Shown in pieces: positions 1 through 8,926 of a stretch of 64,000 bases of DNA (the first letter of the stretch is position 1; every line of letters begins with the position of its first letter). The notes beneath the pieces were generated by a model that saw only the letters and a program-made list of their open reading frames with translations, was not told where the DNA came from and searched no databases. A program made the translations under genes and the position numbers. The stretch lies in contig JAKZZE010000009.1 of NCBI GenBank assembly GCA_024220505.1, forward strand, positions 1,126,001 to 1,190,000. The letters run 5' to 3'. The stretch is from Rhizopus arrhizus (taxonomy: Eukaryota; Mucoromycota; Mucoromycetes; Mucorales; Rhizopodaceae).

Positions 1-1237
1 TAGTCATTAGCGACTCTTTTTCCAGAAACTTATTTCGCTTCACTTTACTCTTGACAACTGACCAGAACTGCTCAATTGGATTCAGTTCAGGAGAATACGG
101 AGGAAGATAAACATACCGATATCCTCGAGAGCGAATATACCTTCCTATATCAGTAGAGCTATGGATAGGAGCATTATCCATGACAAGATAATGTCCCTTC
201 ATTTCTGGATACTTATCCATTTCATCAAGAGTGGCCTTTAAAAAGCTCAGATAATGCCCTGTCACTGTTCCTGTGCTATAGGCATCAGTCTCACGTCCAA
301 GTTTTCTCTTTTTGATACGCTTTGGAACCCTCAAACTAACATTAATTAAGCCAGTGGCAGATATTGCACCTAAAATCGAAGTTGCGTTTGCTTTAGTTGT
401 AGGCACTGTAACTATTGCAGGAGTTCCTTTCCTTGACCAAGCCATACTCCGTTTCAAATTAATATGAAAGGCTGATTCATCAAGAAAGACACAATTGGTT
501 GTAAAGTCCAAATCAGTTTGCTGCCACTTTTGGACTCAATCGTACCTTTGCTGAATTTTTTCTTCGCTATTTCTTTCCAAAGGGTGGAATTGTGCTTGTT
601 TAATGGATAGATTACACTGAGTTGTCATGAAGTTATAAACAGTACTACGAGAAACATTAAGATCTACAAAGTTTTGTGTCAAACTTTCTACCACTTCAGT
701 TAAAACAGCAGAAGGATTCTCATCAATGTAGTTTAAAAGAAATCGCTTATGCTCCTCCCTAAGAATACGATGCCGACCTGATTTTTTCTTCTTCTCGAAA
801 ATGCTTTCAGGATCTTCGTAATAACGTTTGACCCATCTCTGGGCTGCACGAATATGAATACCTAATTGTCTTGCAGCAGCAGAAGCACTTAAGTTTTTAC
901 TAAAAAATAGATGAAAAAATCTAGTTTTCTCGTCAGAGTAAAATGTATAGCGTCGCTTATTGCATAACTCCATATCAACATCTTCATTACTCATTTCATT
1001 TGCAGTTGGATGTATTGCAGGATTAGGTCTTTCTGGAGGTTTATTCTTTAGGAATTGAGTACGAGAACTTATGGTTTCGATAGCGAACAGCTCCTCATCA
1101 ACAACAAGATCCATGGGCTCAGCTCCGTGCTCATCAACAACATGTCCTCGTCCATCTTCATAAAAAACTGAATACTCATTTTGAATAACTGTACTGTAAA
1201 ATAAACTGAAACAGGAAAAAGAAGAGAAAAAAAGCAA
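1..1237 (-). pseudogene. DDE (DD34E, Tc1/IS630-type) transposase, one in-frame stop, cut by window edge
   Basis: This would catalyse cut-and-paste transposition. Reading leftwards, the N-terminal part has a helix-turn-helix region (SASAAARQLGIHIRAAQRWV) and a second DNA-binding helical region (LNVSRSTVYNFM). The frame meets TGA at 536-538 and then continues open, in the same frame, to base 2 with the complete catalytic core. The first Asp is in CVFLDESAFHINL, the second in LVMDNAPIH and the Glu in NPIEQFW. I count 34 residues between the second Asp and the Glu, which gives DD34E. The TGA sits where relatives I recall have Trp (RYDW), so it is probably a single TGG to TGA change. The true start is unclear: the open frame begins at 1237, but internal Met codons near 1112 or 993 are equally plausible. 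The C-terminus lies outside the window. The LINE at 1443 lies just behind its 5' end. Confidence 0.85.
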
Positions 1238-1427
1238 GGAACTATCGCTTCATTTTTATAAAAATAAAATGCCAAGCAATTTTATATGGTAATCACTAAG
1301 CGACAAGTAAAAATAAACAAAGCTCATGGCACGTGAACACGACTTCATTTTTGGATCAAGTGACTTCATTGTTGGACAGAAACATTTTTGGGCGACATCA
1401 AATTCTGAAGCCGCGACTTCACTTCCT

Positions 1428-1442
1428 GAAATGACTGTAAGT
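1428..1442. repeat. Left target-site duplication of full-length LINE-A copy 1
   Basis: The 15-mer GAAATGACTGTAAGT occurs here and again at 6408-6422, exactly bracketing the LINE. Target-primed reverse transcription characteristically leaves such duplications. Confidence 0.85.
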
Positions 1443-1468
1443 TGCTCTTTCGCATATTTATACGTTAC

Positions 1469-1674
1469 TGGGGGCAAAGGCCCCTAGCGAAGTGGTCAAG
1501 TCCTTTCTGCTGGATTAGTCTCTCGTCTGACAGCACAAGTTCCAATCTCCATGGTCGTTTTCTGTTTGTTTGTTCGTGGGTTTAAGCCCTGTTATTAAAA
1601 AAAAAATGTTTCTTATGATGACCAGCTAAAAATGCGGCATCCGAATAAAATCCTCATACAAAAAAAAAAAAAAA
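1469..1674 (+). mobile_element. tRNA-derived SINE inserted in the leader of LINE-A copy 1
   Basis: This 206-bp element is flanked by the 16-bp direct repeat CATATTTATACGTTAC (1453-1468 and 1675-1690) and ends in a run of 14 A. Its head looks like a decayed type II (Ser/Leu-like) tRNA gene: an A-box-like TAGCGAAGTGGT begins at 1485 and a B-box-like AGTTCCAATCT at 1538. That 53-nt spacing is the one expected of a tRNA with a long variable arm. The acceptor and T stems no longer pair well, so it is not a working tRNA gene. It carries no ORF and presumably relies on a LINE for retrotransposition (inference). I saw no second copy in the window. Confidence 0.8.
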
Positions 1675-1721
1675 CATATTTATACGTTACACTAACCTCG
1701 ACGAAAACAATTGCTTCAACT

Positions 1722-2972
1722 ATGCCACCTGGCGACATAAATAACAATAATATAATAAATACAGATGATACTCTCACTCAGGAAGCAATAGTTACCTTGC
1801 TTTCACAGTTTGAGAGCCACCGCAAATCTTTGAGATGTCCTCATTGCGAGAAGATGGGCCAATTTCGTCGTAATGGATCCACTAAAACCGATCCACCAAT
1901 GCCCATATTTCGTTGTCATGGATGTGGTAAGACCTTTAAGGCTCGCACCATGATGTACATTGTTCAGTCTTTAGTTTCTCCTAACAGTCTTGTAAGCTCA
2001 TCAAATGATGAAGCTTCTGGAGATTTCCACAATACACAACCTACCCAAAATGGTAACGCAAACGATCAGGCGCAGGATATGCAACCCTTATTGGACATGA
2101 TACAGCGCCTCTCGGCCGAACTTGCAGCAGCCCGTGCAGAGATAGCCAACTTACGTCAACAAGTGATCCAGCTTCAAGGACAAACGACTCTACAACCCAC
2201 GAATATGAACCAACCCAGCCATTCCAAAGACGACAACCAGTTCAACCCCAAAGATTTTCCTCCACTATCCTCCCAAACACCTCCATGGCATAATCCTCAG
2301 CGTATTTCCCAAATCAAGCGCAGTCTTGCAGAGAACGAACAGCAACGCCGATCACAACGACAAGAAGCAGCCGCACGCCTCCTACAGCCCCCATCTGAGA
2401 ATCAAGGATTTCAATACGTGTACCTGCCAACTAAGGCACGAGTCCCTATCGGTCAGATTCGTACTCGCCTGAGAAAACTTGATATCCAGAATACTCGTAT
2501 ATTGGATATACACTACCCGGATCGCAATATTGTTGCATTACTTGTGCATAATGATTATGTGAATGAGCTTCGTAAACAATTAGAACGCTTTAAAGTTACC
2601 CTTAAGGATGATTTTGATCCTTGCGACCCAAAAGTTTTACGAGATCCCAAATACGCTGCTCTCTCACCTGAAGAAAGAGCTAATTTCGCCCTCATGCATC
2701 ACAGTGACCGTATGGCACGCGCTCTGAAATACATCCGCACTCCTGTCAAGTACGCTGTTGCTCGATTCTTCTACTCTAAAGGATGGATCAGTAAAGCTCT
2801 ATTGCAAGAAACCCTACCTAACAGATATAAAATGTCCGACCAAGCTGCTGATATCTTCCAGTCTGATGATATCACTATGGAAGTCGCAGATGATCTGTCT
2901 CACTTTTCTACCAACAGCGACGCCAATCCTACAGGGGAAGCCATCACTATGGATGACTCTGTATCCTTATGA
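1722..2972 (+). CDS. LINE-A ORF1 protein: zinc ribbon, coiled coil and conserved C-terminal domain
   Basis: This is the presumed RNA-binding/RNP protein of the retrotransposon (416 aa). I chose the ATG giving MPPG because copies 2 and 3 start identically. The open frame reaches back to 1632, but those 30 extra residues come mostly from the SINE tail. Residues 39-68 form a zinc ribbon, CPHC-x22-CHGC, followed by GKTF, as in insertion-sequence transposases. A heptad-like segment follows at about 120-160 (LLDMIQRLSAELAAARAEI). The C-terminal half has a block well conserved in copy 3, including YLPTKARVPIGQ and ILDIHYPDRN. I do not recognise that domain. Its stop overlaps the ORF2 start as ATGA, which suggests coupled termination-reinitiation. 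Confidence 0.88.
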   Translation: MPPGDINNNNIINTDDTLTQEAIVTLLSQFESHRKSLRCPHCEKMGQFRRNGSTKTDPPMPIFRCHGCGKTFKARTMMYIVQSLVSPNSLVSSSNDEASGDFHNTQPTQNGNANDQAQDMQPLLDMIQRLSAELAAARAEIANLRQQVIQLQGQTTLQPTNMNQPSHSKDDNQFNPKDFPPLSSQTPPWHNPQRISQIKRSLAENEQQRRSQRQEAAARLLQPPSENQGFQYVYLPTKARVPIGQIRTRLRKLDIQNTRILDIHYPDRNIVALLVHNDYVNELRKQLERFKVTLKDDFDPCDPKVLRDPKYAALSPEERANFALMHHSDRMARALKYIRTPVKYAVARFFYSKGWISKALLQETLPNRYKMSDQAADIFQSDDITMEVADDLSHFSTNSDANPTGEAITMDDSVSL

Positions 2973-5900
2973 ACTCTCTAACAATTACACTTTTCAACGC
3001 CACTGGCCTACCCAGGCATGCCATTACGCCTATTATCAAAGCAGCACAACCAACATCAATCCTTTTAATCACTGAAACCTGGCTACTCTCTCCTGCAAGA
3101 TACCCAACAAACTGGAAACAATTTCATACATATGGTATACCTATTGAATACTATAGAAACAGAGGTGCGCAAGGTATATGTTTGCTGGCAAACCCTAACT
3201 GCCCATATCACATTCATCTCCTGTCCCCTCGTAATCCTTCTTTTGCTCAGTATCATCTCTCCTTCACAATAGCTGATACATTAATTCACTGTTTGTATTT
3301 GCCACCTTCTCTGGATAATCAGACAGTTCTGGAAATTCTATCATCGCTCCCACTAACGACTCCTAACACAAGGCAAATCGTCATATGTGGCGATCTTAAT
3401 GCTAGGCTTGGCTCTTACACAGGGGATCGCTCGACCAACCCTCGGGGAAATGCTGTGTACCGTTGGCTTAAAGAAAGAGACATTGTCGTATGGAATAGGC
3501 GACTGACTTTTGGCCAACCTACATTTCTGGCACATACAGGGAATAGTATTATTGACCTTTTCATGAGTACCACTGAGCTAAACGAACCAGAAATGAAGAT
3601 CCTTGTGGACAAATCTCTCGGCTCCAGCCACAAAATGGTCTCCTTTTCCTTTAAAACTACCGCTATCTATCGTCCGACACAAGTACGACGAGTCATATGG
3701 AACCTTGGAAAACTAAGACAGCAAGAGGTTCGAGATGCATACATCCAACAAGCACAAGCAGCCTTAACCAGTCTTGGATTATCGACTCAATCTATCTCTC
3801 ACCAGATTGACGAGGTAAACACAGCACAGAAACGTATAGAAGAGCTCAACCAGTCTATATGCCACATCATATACGACTCACTGGATGCCACTTGCGGTCG
3901 GGTTACCTCAAGCTACAACTATTGGCAAGACTTTTGGACCACTGAAATGCTACAGACCTTTGAAACCCGTGAGTATTACTATCGTAAATGGCGCAAGGCG
4001 TACGGCCTTAATAAGCTACATTACTGGATTCGACATCAGGAAACCTCTACTCACCTTAAGCGATTAATACATAGACGACGATTAGAGACATGGGACAAAT
4101 TCTGTCACCAAATGGCTACAGGTGAGTACACCAAGGCGCTGGCGAAAATAAGCAAAATACGTAAAAATCGTACTTTAAAGCCGACGTTTTCCACTCCTGA
4201 AGGTGCACAGCACTCTGCGGATATAATGGCGACACACCTGGAATCAATATACTCTGGTGATCTACTTAGCAATGTGCAAACACATGAGATGACTCTACCT
4301 ACTTTACCTTCGGATGAAGAGTGTCCTTTCGACGTTGATCTTATTCGGGATACTATAAACAATCTACCTGTCAAAAAGGCCCCAGGTATTGACCACCTGC
4401 GTAGCGAGATGCTCCAACCCATACAACATCTCTTAGCACCTGCTCTACTCGTTCTCTTTGGTCTCTGTTGGTCTTGGTCCTACACTCCTCAAAATTGGCG
4501 AATAGCACAAGTAGTTCCAATTTATAAAAAAGGCTCACCCTCTGATGCCAGTAACTATAGACCAATCAGCCTAACTTCTGTCTTACGAAAGGTTATGGAA
4601 AAATGTCTTGAGACGACCCTTCAGGCAAATGGACCACCGCTTGATATCGCCCAAGGCGGTTTCAGAAATTCACAAAGTGCCCTTGATCAAGCTCTTTGCC
4701 TTTCTGAAATTTGCCACTCGCTACGAGTAAATCATCACATCAACCCGGTGCTGGCATTTCTCGATATAAAGTCTGCGTATGACACAGTTGATAGGACTCT
4801 CATATGGCATATCTTGCAGCAATACATCACTCCGGCTACCTTGGGACTATTACGTAACCTATTTGATGATGTGCTTATTGAAGTACTCCTATCAAACACT
4901 TCCTCTCGTCGCCTGCATCCACGAACGGGTGTACTTCAGGGATCAATACTTTCTCCGTATCTCTACTCAGTTTATATCAATCAGCTTCCAGCACTTTTAC
5001 GTCCACAAACATTCACGGCAGATAAAACTCCTGACGAAACTATACCTCTGCTCAACTGCCTACTATATGCGGATGATGTGGCGCTTATTTCTGATCAACA
5101 AAACATGGTTCATCTACTCGAGATATGTGAGCAACATAGCCTAGAGACAGGTTACAGGTGGAATCCCGTGAAGTGTGTTATTTTGGATAACCATCCTCAG
5201 CCCATTGACTACAAGCTTTACAACCAGGTTTTACCTCGCCAAGCATCTTTCGCTTATTTAGGAGTACCGTTCAAACCTGGGGGTTTTCTGGATCCTGAGT
5301 CATTAGTGAGCCGAAACTGTACTAAAGCCCTTGCTACTATGAATATTCTCAAATCGATTGGACTGAACCCTTCTGGCTTCTCGAGGCTTCTATCCTCTAG
5401 GTTCTATGGTCAAATCGTTCGCCCACAGATGGAGTATGGGCTAGCCATAAATCTGCTTTCCCATTCTCAGCTGAAAAGACTTGAGGATACCCAGAACAAA
5501 TGTATGCGGATGATCTATGGCGCACACGACCATTCCTCCACTAAGGTAATGTTACATTTGGCGAATCTCCCAACTATGATCGAAAGAGTAAATATTCTAC
5601 AAGCTCAATTTCTCTTTCGCTCTCTATACGTGCCAGATGACTCCCTCCTTGGCTATTTGCTCCCCAGTATACAACATACTCGAGGATATCAATGGCATGC
5701 CCTCTCCAACACAGTCCTTTGGAAGCAACTACCTACGCCTCTTGAAGATTTGACAGTGCGGACCTTCCGCTCTGTTAAGAAAGCATACATGCAACAGCGC
5801 CTACAACAACGAATGAACGGTTATGGATCAAAGCTCCTCTCGCAGTGCCGTCCAAAATTATCTATTGACCCAATCCTCTGGATACCCATGACTCATCAAG

Positions 5901-6250
5901 AGCGTAGTCGCTGTATTCGTTGGCGCCTTGGCTGGTTGCCTGGAGGGAAACCACGTCAATGTCTCATACATCCTACTTGTATGCTCACTCGTTCACATGT
6001 CATTACATGCCGTCAGATACATCAACGACTATGCCTCCCAATCTCCATCTCGGATCCTCTGTCTTTTCTTCTCAATAAGCTCCCCACAATTCCTCGCGTC
6101 TCCCAAAGGTATGTTGACTCTTGGCGGTTTTATTGGCCGACTATCTGTTCCATTCTCTTTGAAATAGACCAACTTCAACACGACTGCTTCCCCCAGGAAA
6201 CCAACTCATCGGGTGAACGTTTTCTTCGTTGGCTCGATGGTAACAAATAA
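2969..6250 (+). CDS. LINE-A ORF2 protein: APE endonuclease and reverse transcriptase
   Basis: This 1093-aa intact polyprotein would nick the target and reverse-transcribe the element RNA. The APE-type endonuclease occupies about residues 1-230: Glu36 in ITETW, Asp142/Asn144 in GDLNARLG, Asp196 in SIIDLF and Ser220-His221 in SSHKMVS. The reverse transcriptase spans about 455-770, with the fingers motif PIYKKGSPSDASNYRPIS, catalytic Asp599 in AFLDIKSAYD, the LQGSILSPYLY block and the YADD box at 700-703. The C-terminal region has a conserved Cys/His motif, C998-x2-H-x8-H-x3-C-x3-H, probably zinc binding. I see no RNase H domain. All catalytic residues are present and there is no frameshift or internal stop. 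Confidence 0.95.
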   Translation: MNSLTITLFNATGLPRHAITPIIKAAQPTSILLITETWLLSPARYPTNWKQFHTYGIPIEYYRNRGAQGICLLANPNCPYHIHLLSPRNPSFAQYHLSFTIADTLIHCLYLPPSLDNQTVLEILSSLPLTTPNTRQIVICGDLNARLGSYTGDRSTNPRGNAVYRWLKERDIVVWNRRLTFGQPTFLAHTGNSIIDLFMSTTELNEPEMKILVDKSLGSSHKMVSFSFKTTAIYRPTQVRRVIWNLGKLRQQEVRDAYIQQAQAALTSLGLSTQSISHQIDEVNTAQKRIEELNQSICHIIYDSLDATCGRVTSSYNYWQDFWTTEMLQTFETREYYYRKWRKAYGLNKLHYWIRHQETSTHLKRLIHRRRLETWDKFCHQMATGEYTKALAKISKIRKNRTLKPTFSTPEGAQHSADIMATHLESIYSGDLLSNVQTHEMTLPTLPSDEECPFDVDLIRDTINNLPVKKAPGIDHLRSEMLQPIQHLLAPALLVLFGLCWSWSYTPQNWRIAQVVPIYKKGSPSDASNYRPISLTSVLRKVMEKCLETTLQANGPPLDIAQGGFRNSQSALDQALCLSEICHSLRVNHHINPVLAFLDIKSAYDTVDRTLIWHILQQYITPATLGLLRNLFDDVLIEVLLSNTSSRRLHPRTGVLQGSILSPYLYSVYINQLPALLRPQTFTADKTPDETIPLLNCLLYADDVALISDQQNMVHLLEICEQHSLETGYRWNPVKCVILDNHPQPIDYKLYNQVLPRQASFAYLGVPFKPGGFLDPESLVSRNCTKALATMNILKSIGLNPSGFSRLLSSRFYGQIVRPQMEYGLAINLLSHSQLKRLEDTQNKCMRMIYGAHDHSSTKVMLHLANLPTMIERVNILQAQFLFRSLYVPDDSLLGYLLPSIQHTRGYQWHALSNTVLWKQLPTPLEDLTVRTFRSVKKAYMQQRLQQRMNGYGSKLLSQCRPKLSIDPILWIPMTHQERSRCIRWRLGWLPGGKPRQCLIHPTCMLTRSHVITCRQIHQRLCLPISISDPLSFLLNKLPTIPRVSQRYVDSWRFYWPTICSILFEIDQLQHDCFPQETNSSGERFLRWLDGNK

Positions 6251-6342
6251 TCCTTAGCCTCATTTGCCTTTATTCTTATCACACCTTTTTTACCCTTGTG
6301 CCTAAAGGGGTTTTTTAGATTCTTTTACAAACCTTCTGACCT

Positions 6343-6377
6343 CGTCCGGGCGGTCTTTCATTGCGCCCAATAGGACG
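6343..6377 (+). promoter_or_regulatory. Conserved 3'-end RNA stem of LINE-A
   Basis: CGTCC (6343-6347) pairs with GGACG (6373-6377), and GGGCG (6348-6352) pairs with CGCCC (6364-6368), leaving a one-sided AATA bulge. The copies at 10.3 and 63.6 kb keep the pairing although the bases differ. By analogy with other LINEs this is probably where the reverse transcriptase recognises its own RNA. Confidence 0.65.
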
Positions 6378-6407
6378 TTTAATTGAATAAAATCCGTTAT
6401 TTTAATC

Positions 6408-6422
6408 GAAATGACTGTAAGT
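6408..6422. repeat. Right target-site duplication of LINE-A copy 1
   Basis: GAAATGACTGTAAGT, identical to 1428-1442. The flanks diverge immediately beyond it. Confidence 0.85.
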
Positions 6423-6974
6423 GATTCAGAATTTGAATTAAAGCGGATAAAGAGGTTACTTGTTGACAATGTCTATTCTTGTTTCACATTTTTCTGATCT
6501 TTAAAAGCAGGTAGTTTATTAGGAATATCATAAAGATCTAGCTTGTTGTATACATTTTGCAATTAAAGTTGGCGTTAATCTAAAAAAAAACAAATCATGC
6601 GAACATATTAGACAAGTGCGCCAATAATTTCTGAAAAAGGTGTAATGAAGCTGAGAAAAATTTAGTTGTACACGGAATATATTCCGTTGCAGTCATTCAA
6701 AAAGGGGTGCATCAAAACAAGAGCAAAAAAAAAAAAAAAATGTTGTCAATAATGAAATTGAAAATTTTATTATTCAAACAAAAAAAAAAAAAAAGCTACA
6801 AAGAATAAGTTTGTTGTCACGGTAATAAAAAGTTGTCATTCAGAAAAAGAGAGAAAGAAAAGATATATTTTTATTTTATTGTTGTGGGTTATTGACAGCT
6901 TTACTGTTGTTATTGTTGTCATGTTTGTTTTTGAGAAATTTTTTTTGTTATGTTTTGTATCGCCTTGTTATGAG
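6423..6974. other. Intergenic, AT-rich
   Basis: No gene is visible. The stretch contains two A-runs (about 6726-6740 and 6781-6794) and leads into the T-rich promoter of the Myb-like gene. Parts may be the far flank of the transposon interrupted by LINE-A. Confidence 0.5.
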
Positions 6975-6982
6975 TATAAAAG
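6975..6982 (+). promoter_or_regulatory. TATA box of the Myb-like gene
   Basis: TATAAAAG lies 71 bp upstream of the ATG at 7053 and is followed by a long pyrimidine tract, a layout repeated at other genes in this window. Confidence 0.6.
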
Positions 6983-7052
6983 GAACCTGAGCTACATTTT
7001 ATCTCTTTTCAATTTTTCTTTTTCTTTTTTTTCTTTTTTTCGACTCCGTGAT

Positions 7053-7655
7053 ATGAACGGTAACCTGGAAACCTTTGTTTTCAAATCACATTAGAAATAC
7101 TCATTCAGTTATTTAGTGTCAGATTTACTTAATCCTTTGACTACAGTAATAAAAGTGACTACAGTAAACAATAATCGCACAAGTACCAGGCCAAGATATA
7201 CATCAAGTCCTTTACTTCAAAAATATCAGCCACGCGCAGAAGAGCAAGTCGTGGGTAAATCTCGTAGTCGATTTTCAGAATACGAAGACAACATTATTCG
7301 AGACGGTGTTGCTCAAGGTTTCACTTGGGGACAAATCTCGGAACTACTGCCACATCGTAAGCGTGCAACGTGTTTCAATCGCTATAGAACATTACAAGGT
7401 GTCAGGAAATCACGTAAATTAGGTACGGATGCTATTTCACAGCCAAATGATATGATCTATCAAACCAAGTTATCCTTCTCTTCTGTGAGTGAAAACAGTA
7501 GTGAAATATCATCATCACCTTCATCGTCTGATGATGAATCATCTTATTCACCACCTCCTATGACAACAACCAGTCGTCGTTTACATAGAATGTCTTTACC
7601 TTTAAATAATTCTGCACCTTTGCATCGTCGTCATTCTGCTTTTCATCACCTGTAA
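7053..7655 (+). CDS. Small Myb/SANT-like DNA-binding protein
   Basis: A probable nuclear DNA-binding protein. Residues around 45-95 form a single Myb/SANT-like three-helix unit (SRFSEYEDNIIRDG, then FTWGQISELLPHRKRATCFN, then RYRTL). Two of the usual core Trp positions are aromatic substitutes. The rest is low-complexity Ser-rich (SSSPSSSDDESS) and basic at the end. The long open frame has no suitable ATG. I infer a 57-nt intron (7060-7116, GTAACC...TTTAG) after a 7-nt first exon (7053-7059), giving MNVSDLLNPL and about 181 aa. A TATA box upstream supports this start. The target is unknown. It stands alone, with repeats on the left and FCF2 convergent on the right. Confidence 0.72.
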
Positions 7656-8926
7656 ACACATACTCATACACATCTAATTGCACAGAAATAAAGAAGTGAT
7701 TCTTTTTTATATAAATAAACTACAATAGAGCATATAACAAAAGTGATTGCAATATTTACAAAAGAAATCCTACACTGTCATCTCTTGTACTTGAAACAAA
7801 ATTTTTATAGTTTCAAGTCACTTGTAATACTATCCAAGTATTATGCTATCGAGATCAGGTATAACAATGTCATCTGCGGATGGCAACGTGATAGGAGCCT
7901 GAAGTTTAGAATACGTCGTACAGATATAAGATGAAGATAGAAATATTTATGATTACATGTAAATATTAGTATTTTCTGAATGAAGCAAGATAAGTTTTAC
8001 ACATAAATAAAAAGTCTTGCTTTCAATATCATTTTATTATATTTGCAGACAGCAATTACAAAAAGGTTGTACAAAGCATGCGTTTGCTAGTGTGTTTTGA
8101 GAGGACAAGATGATGTACACCATCTGCAAACAAAGTTTTATCTTTGACAGTCAATGCGGAGCTATTAGTGTGTGTTCCCTCACAATGAACAAGTGACTAC
8201 ATAAATTGTTGTCAAATAAACAACCTCCTCTCCCCCAAAATCACCCCCCAACTTAAAAGATGCGCTTGTAACAAAGATATATTGAGGAAATTTTTTTTAT
8301 ATAGTAGATAGGTATTGTCTATGACTGGTTTCAACATTTAAATAAGAAAAGTACAAGTTTTTACAGAAATTCTTTTTATAAAGTTATTTTTATATACTTT
8401 TAAGAAAATGACTAAACTACTTGGAATCATGCACTAATTTTCGTTTTATATTCCAGCTTCATCTTGTTTCCTTTTTGAGGAATAACATCCTGGTTGTATC
8501 CTAATATCACGGACATCAAACCCGCAGTAAGAGTAATGACTCGCATATATAAAAAAAAAAAAAAAAGATGGCCTTACTTGTTTCGATGTTGAAAATAAAA
8601 TAGATCTTTAAATGACAGTATATCAAACATTATATCAATCAAATATTTATATTTTTTTTTTGTATTCCAATTGTTAGAAAGCAAGACAATCATTAATACT
8701 TTAATAGATGTAGAGACTATATACTAAAACTACTGCTCCCAGCAGATACAGATGTCGATCAAAAATATATTGTCTAGGCAAAATGCTATAATAACGTACA
8801 AAGTGTTCAATAATCATTAAAAAAGGAATCCTTATTCAATTTTCGATTTCAAAAATTATTTATATGATCGTTTTCGTTGGTCTTGCACAAGTCAATCAAC
8901 ATTTTTTATTATGCAAATAGTGTCAA
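7656..8926. other. Intergenic between convergent genes
   Basis: No coding region is supported in this 1.27-kb AT-rich stretch. It must hold the 3' ends of the Myb-like gene and FCF2. There is an A-run at about 8552-8567, and small ORFs show no recognisable content. Confidence 0.5.

Larger units (their letters stand above)
1443..6407 (+). mobile_element. LINE-A copy 1: full-length dicistronic non-LTR retrotransposon
   Basis: The element is bracketed by a 15-bp target-site duplication and carries a short leader (about 57 nt once the SINE is removed), ORF1 (1722-2972), ORF2 (2969-6250) and a 157-nt 3' region. Both ORFs are open, so it may be a young or competent copy. The 3' region has a conserved C-rich/G-rich box (CCTAAAGGGG) and a stem (6343-6377) shared with the other copies. 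The element ends in TTTTAATC without a poly(A) tail. Removing the SINE and its duplication (222 bp) leaves about 4.74 kb. ORF2 has an APE endonuclease and a reverse transcriptase but no RNase H that I can see. The exact clade needs a phylogeny. Confidence 0.93.

Noticed and set aside
1478..1555. Functional tRNA-Ser/Leu gene
   Set aside because: Acceptor and T stems do not pair and the segment is the head of an A-tailed element with a target-site duplication; called a SINE instead.
4105..4565. Minus-strand ORFs inside LINE-A ORF2
   Set aside because: Shadow frames; the plus frame has the complete endonuclease-RT motif set.
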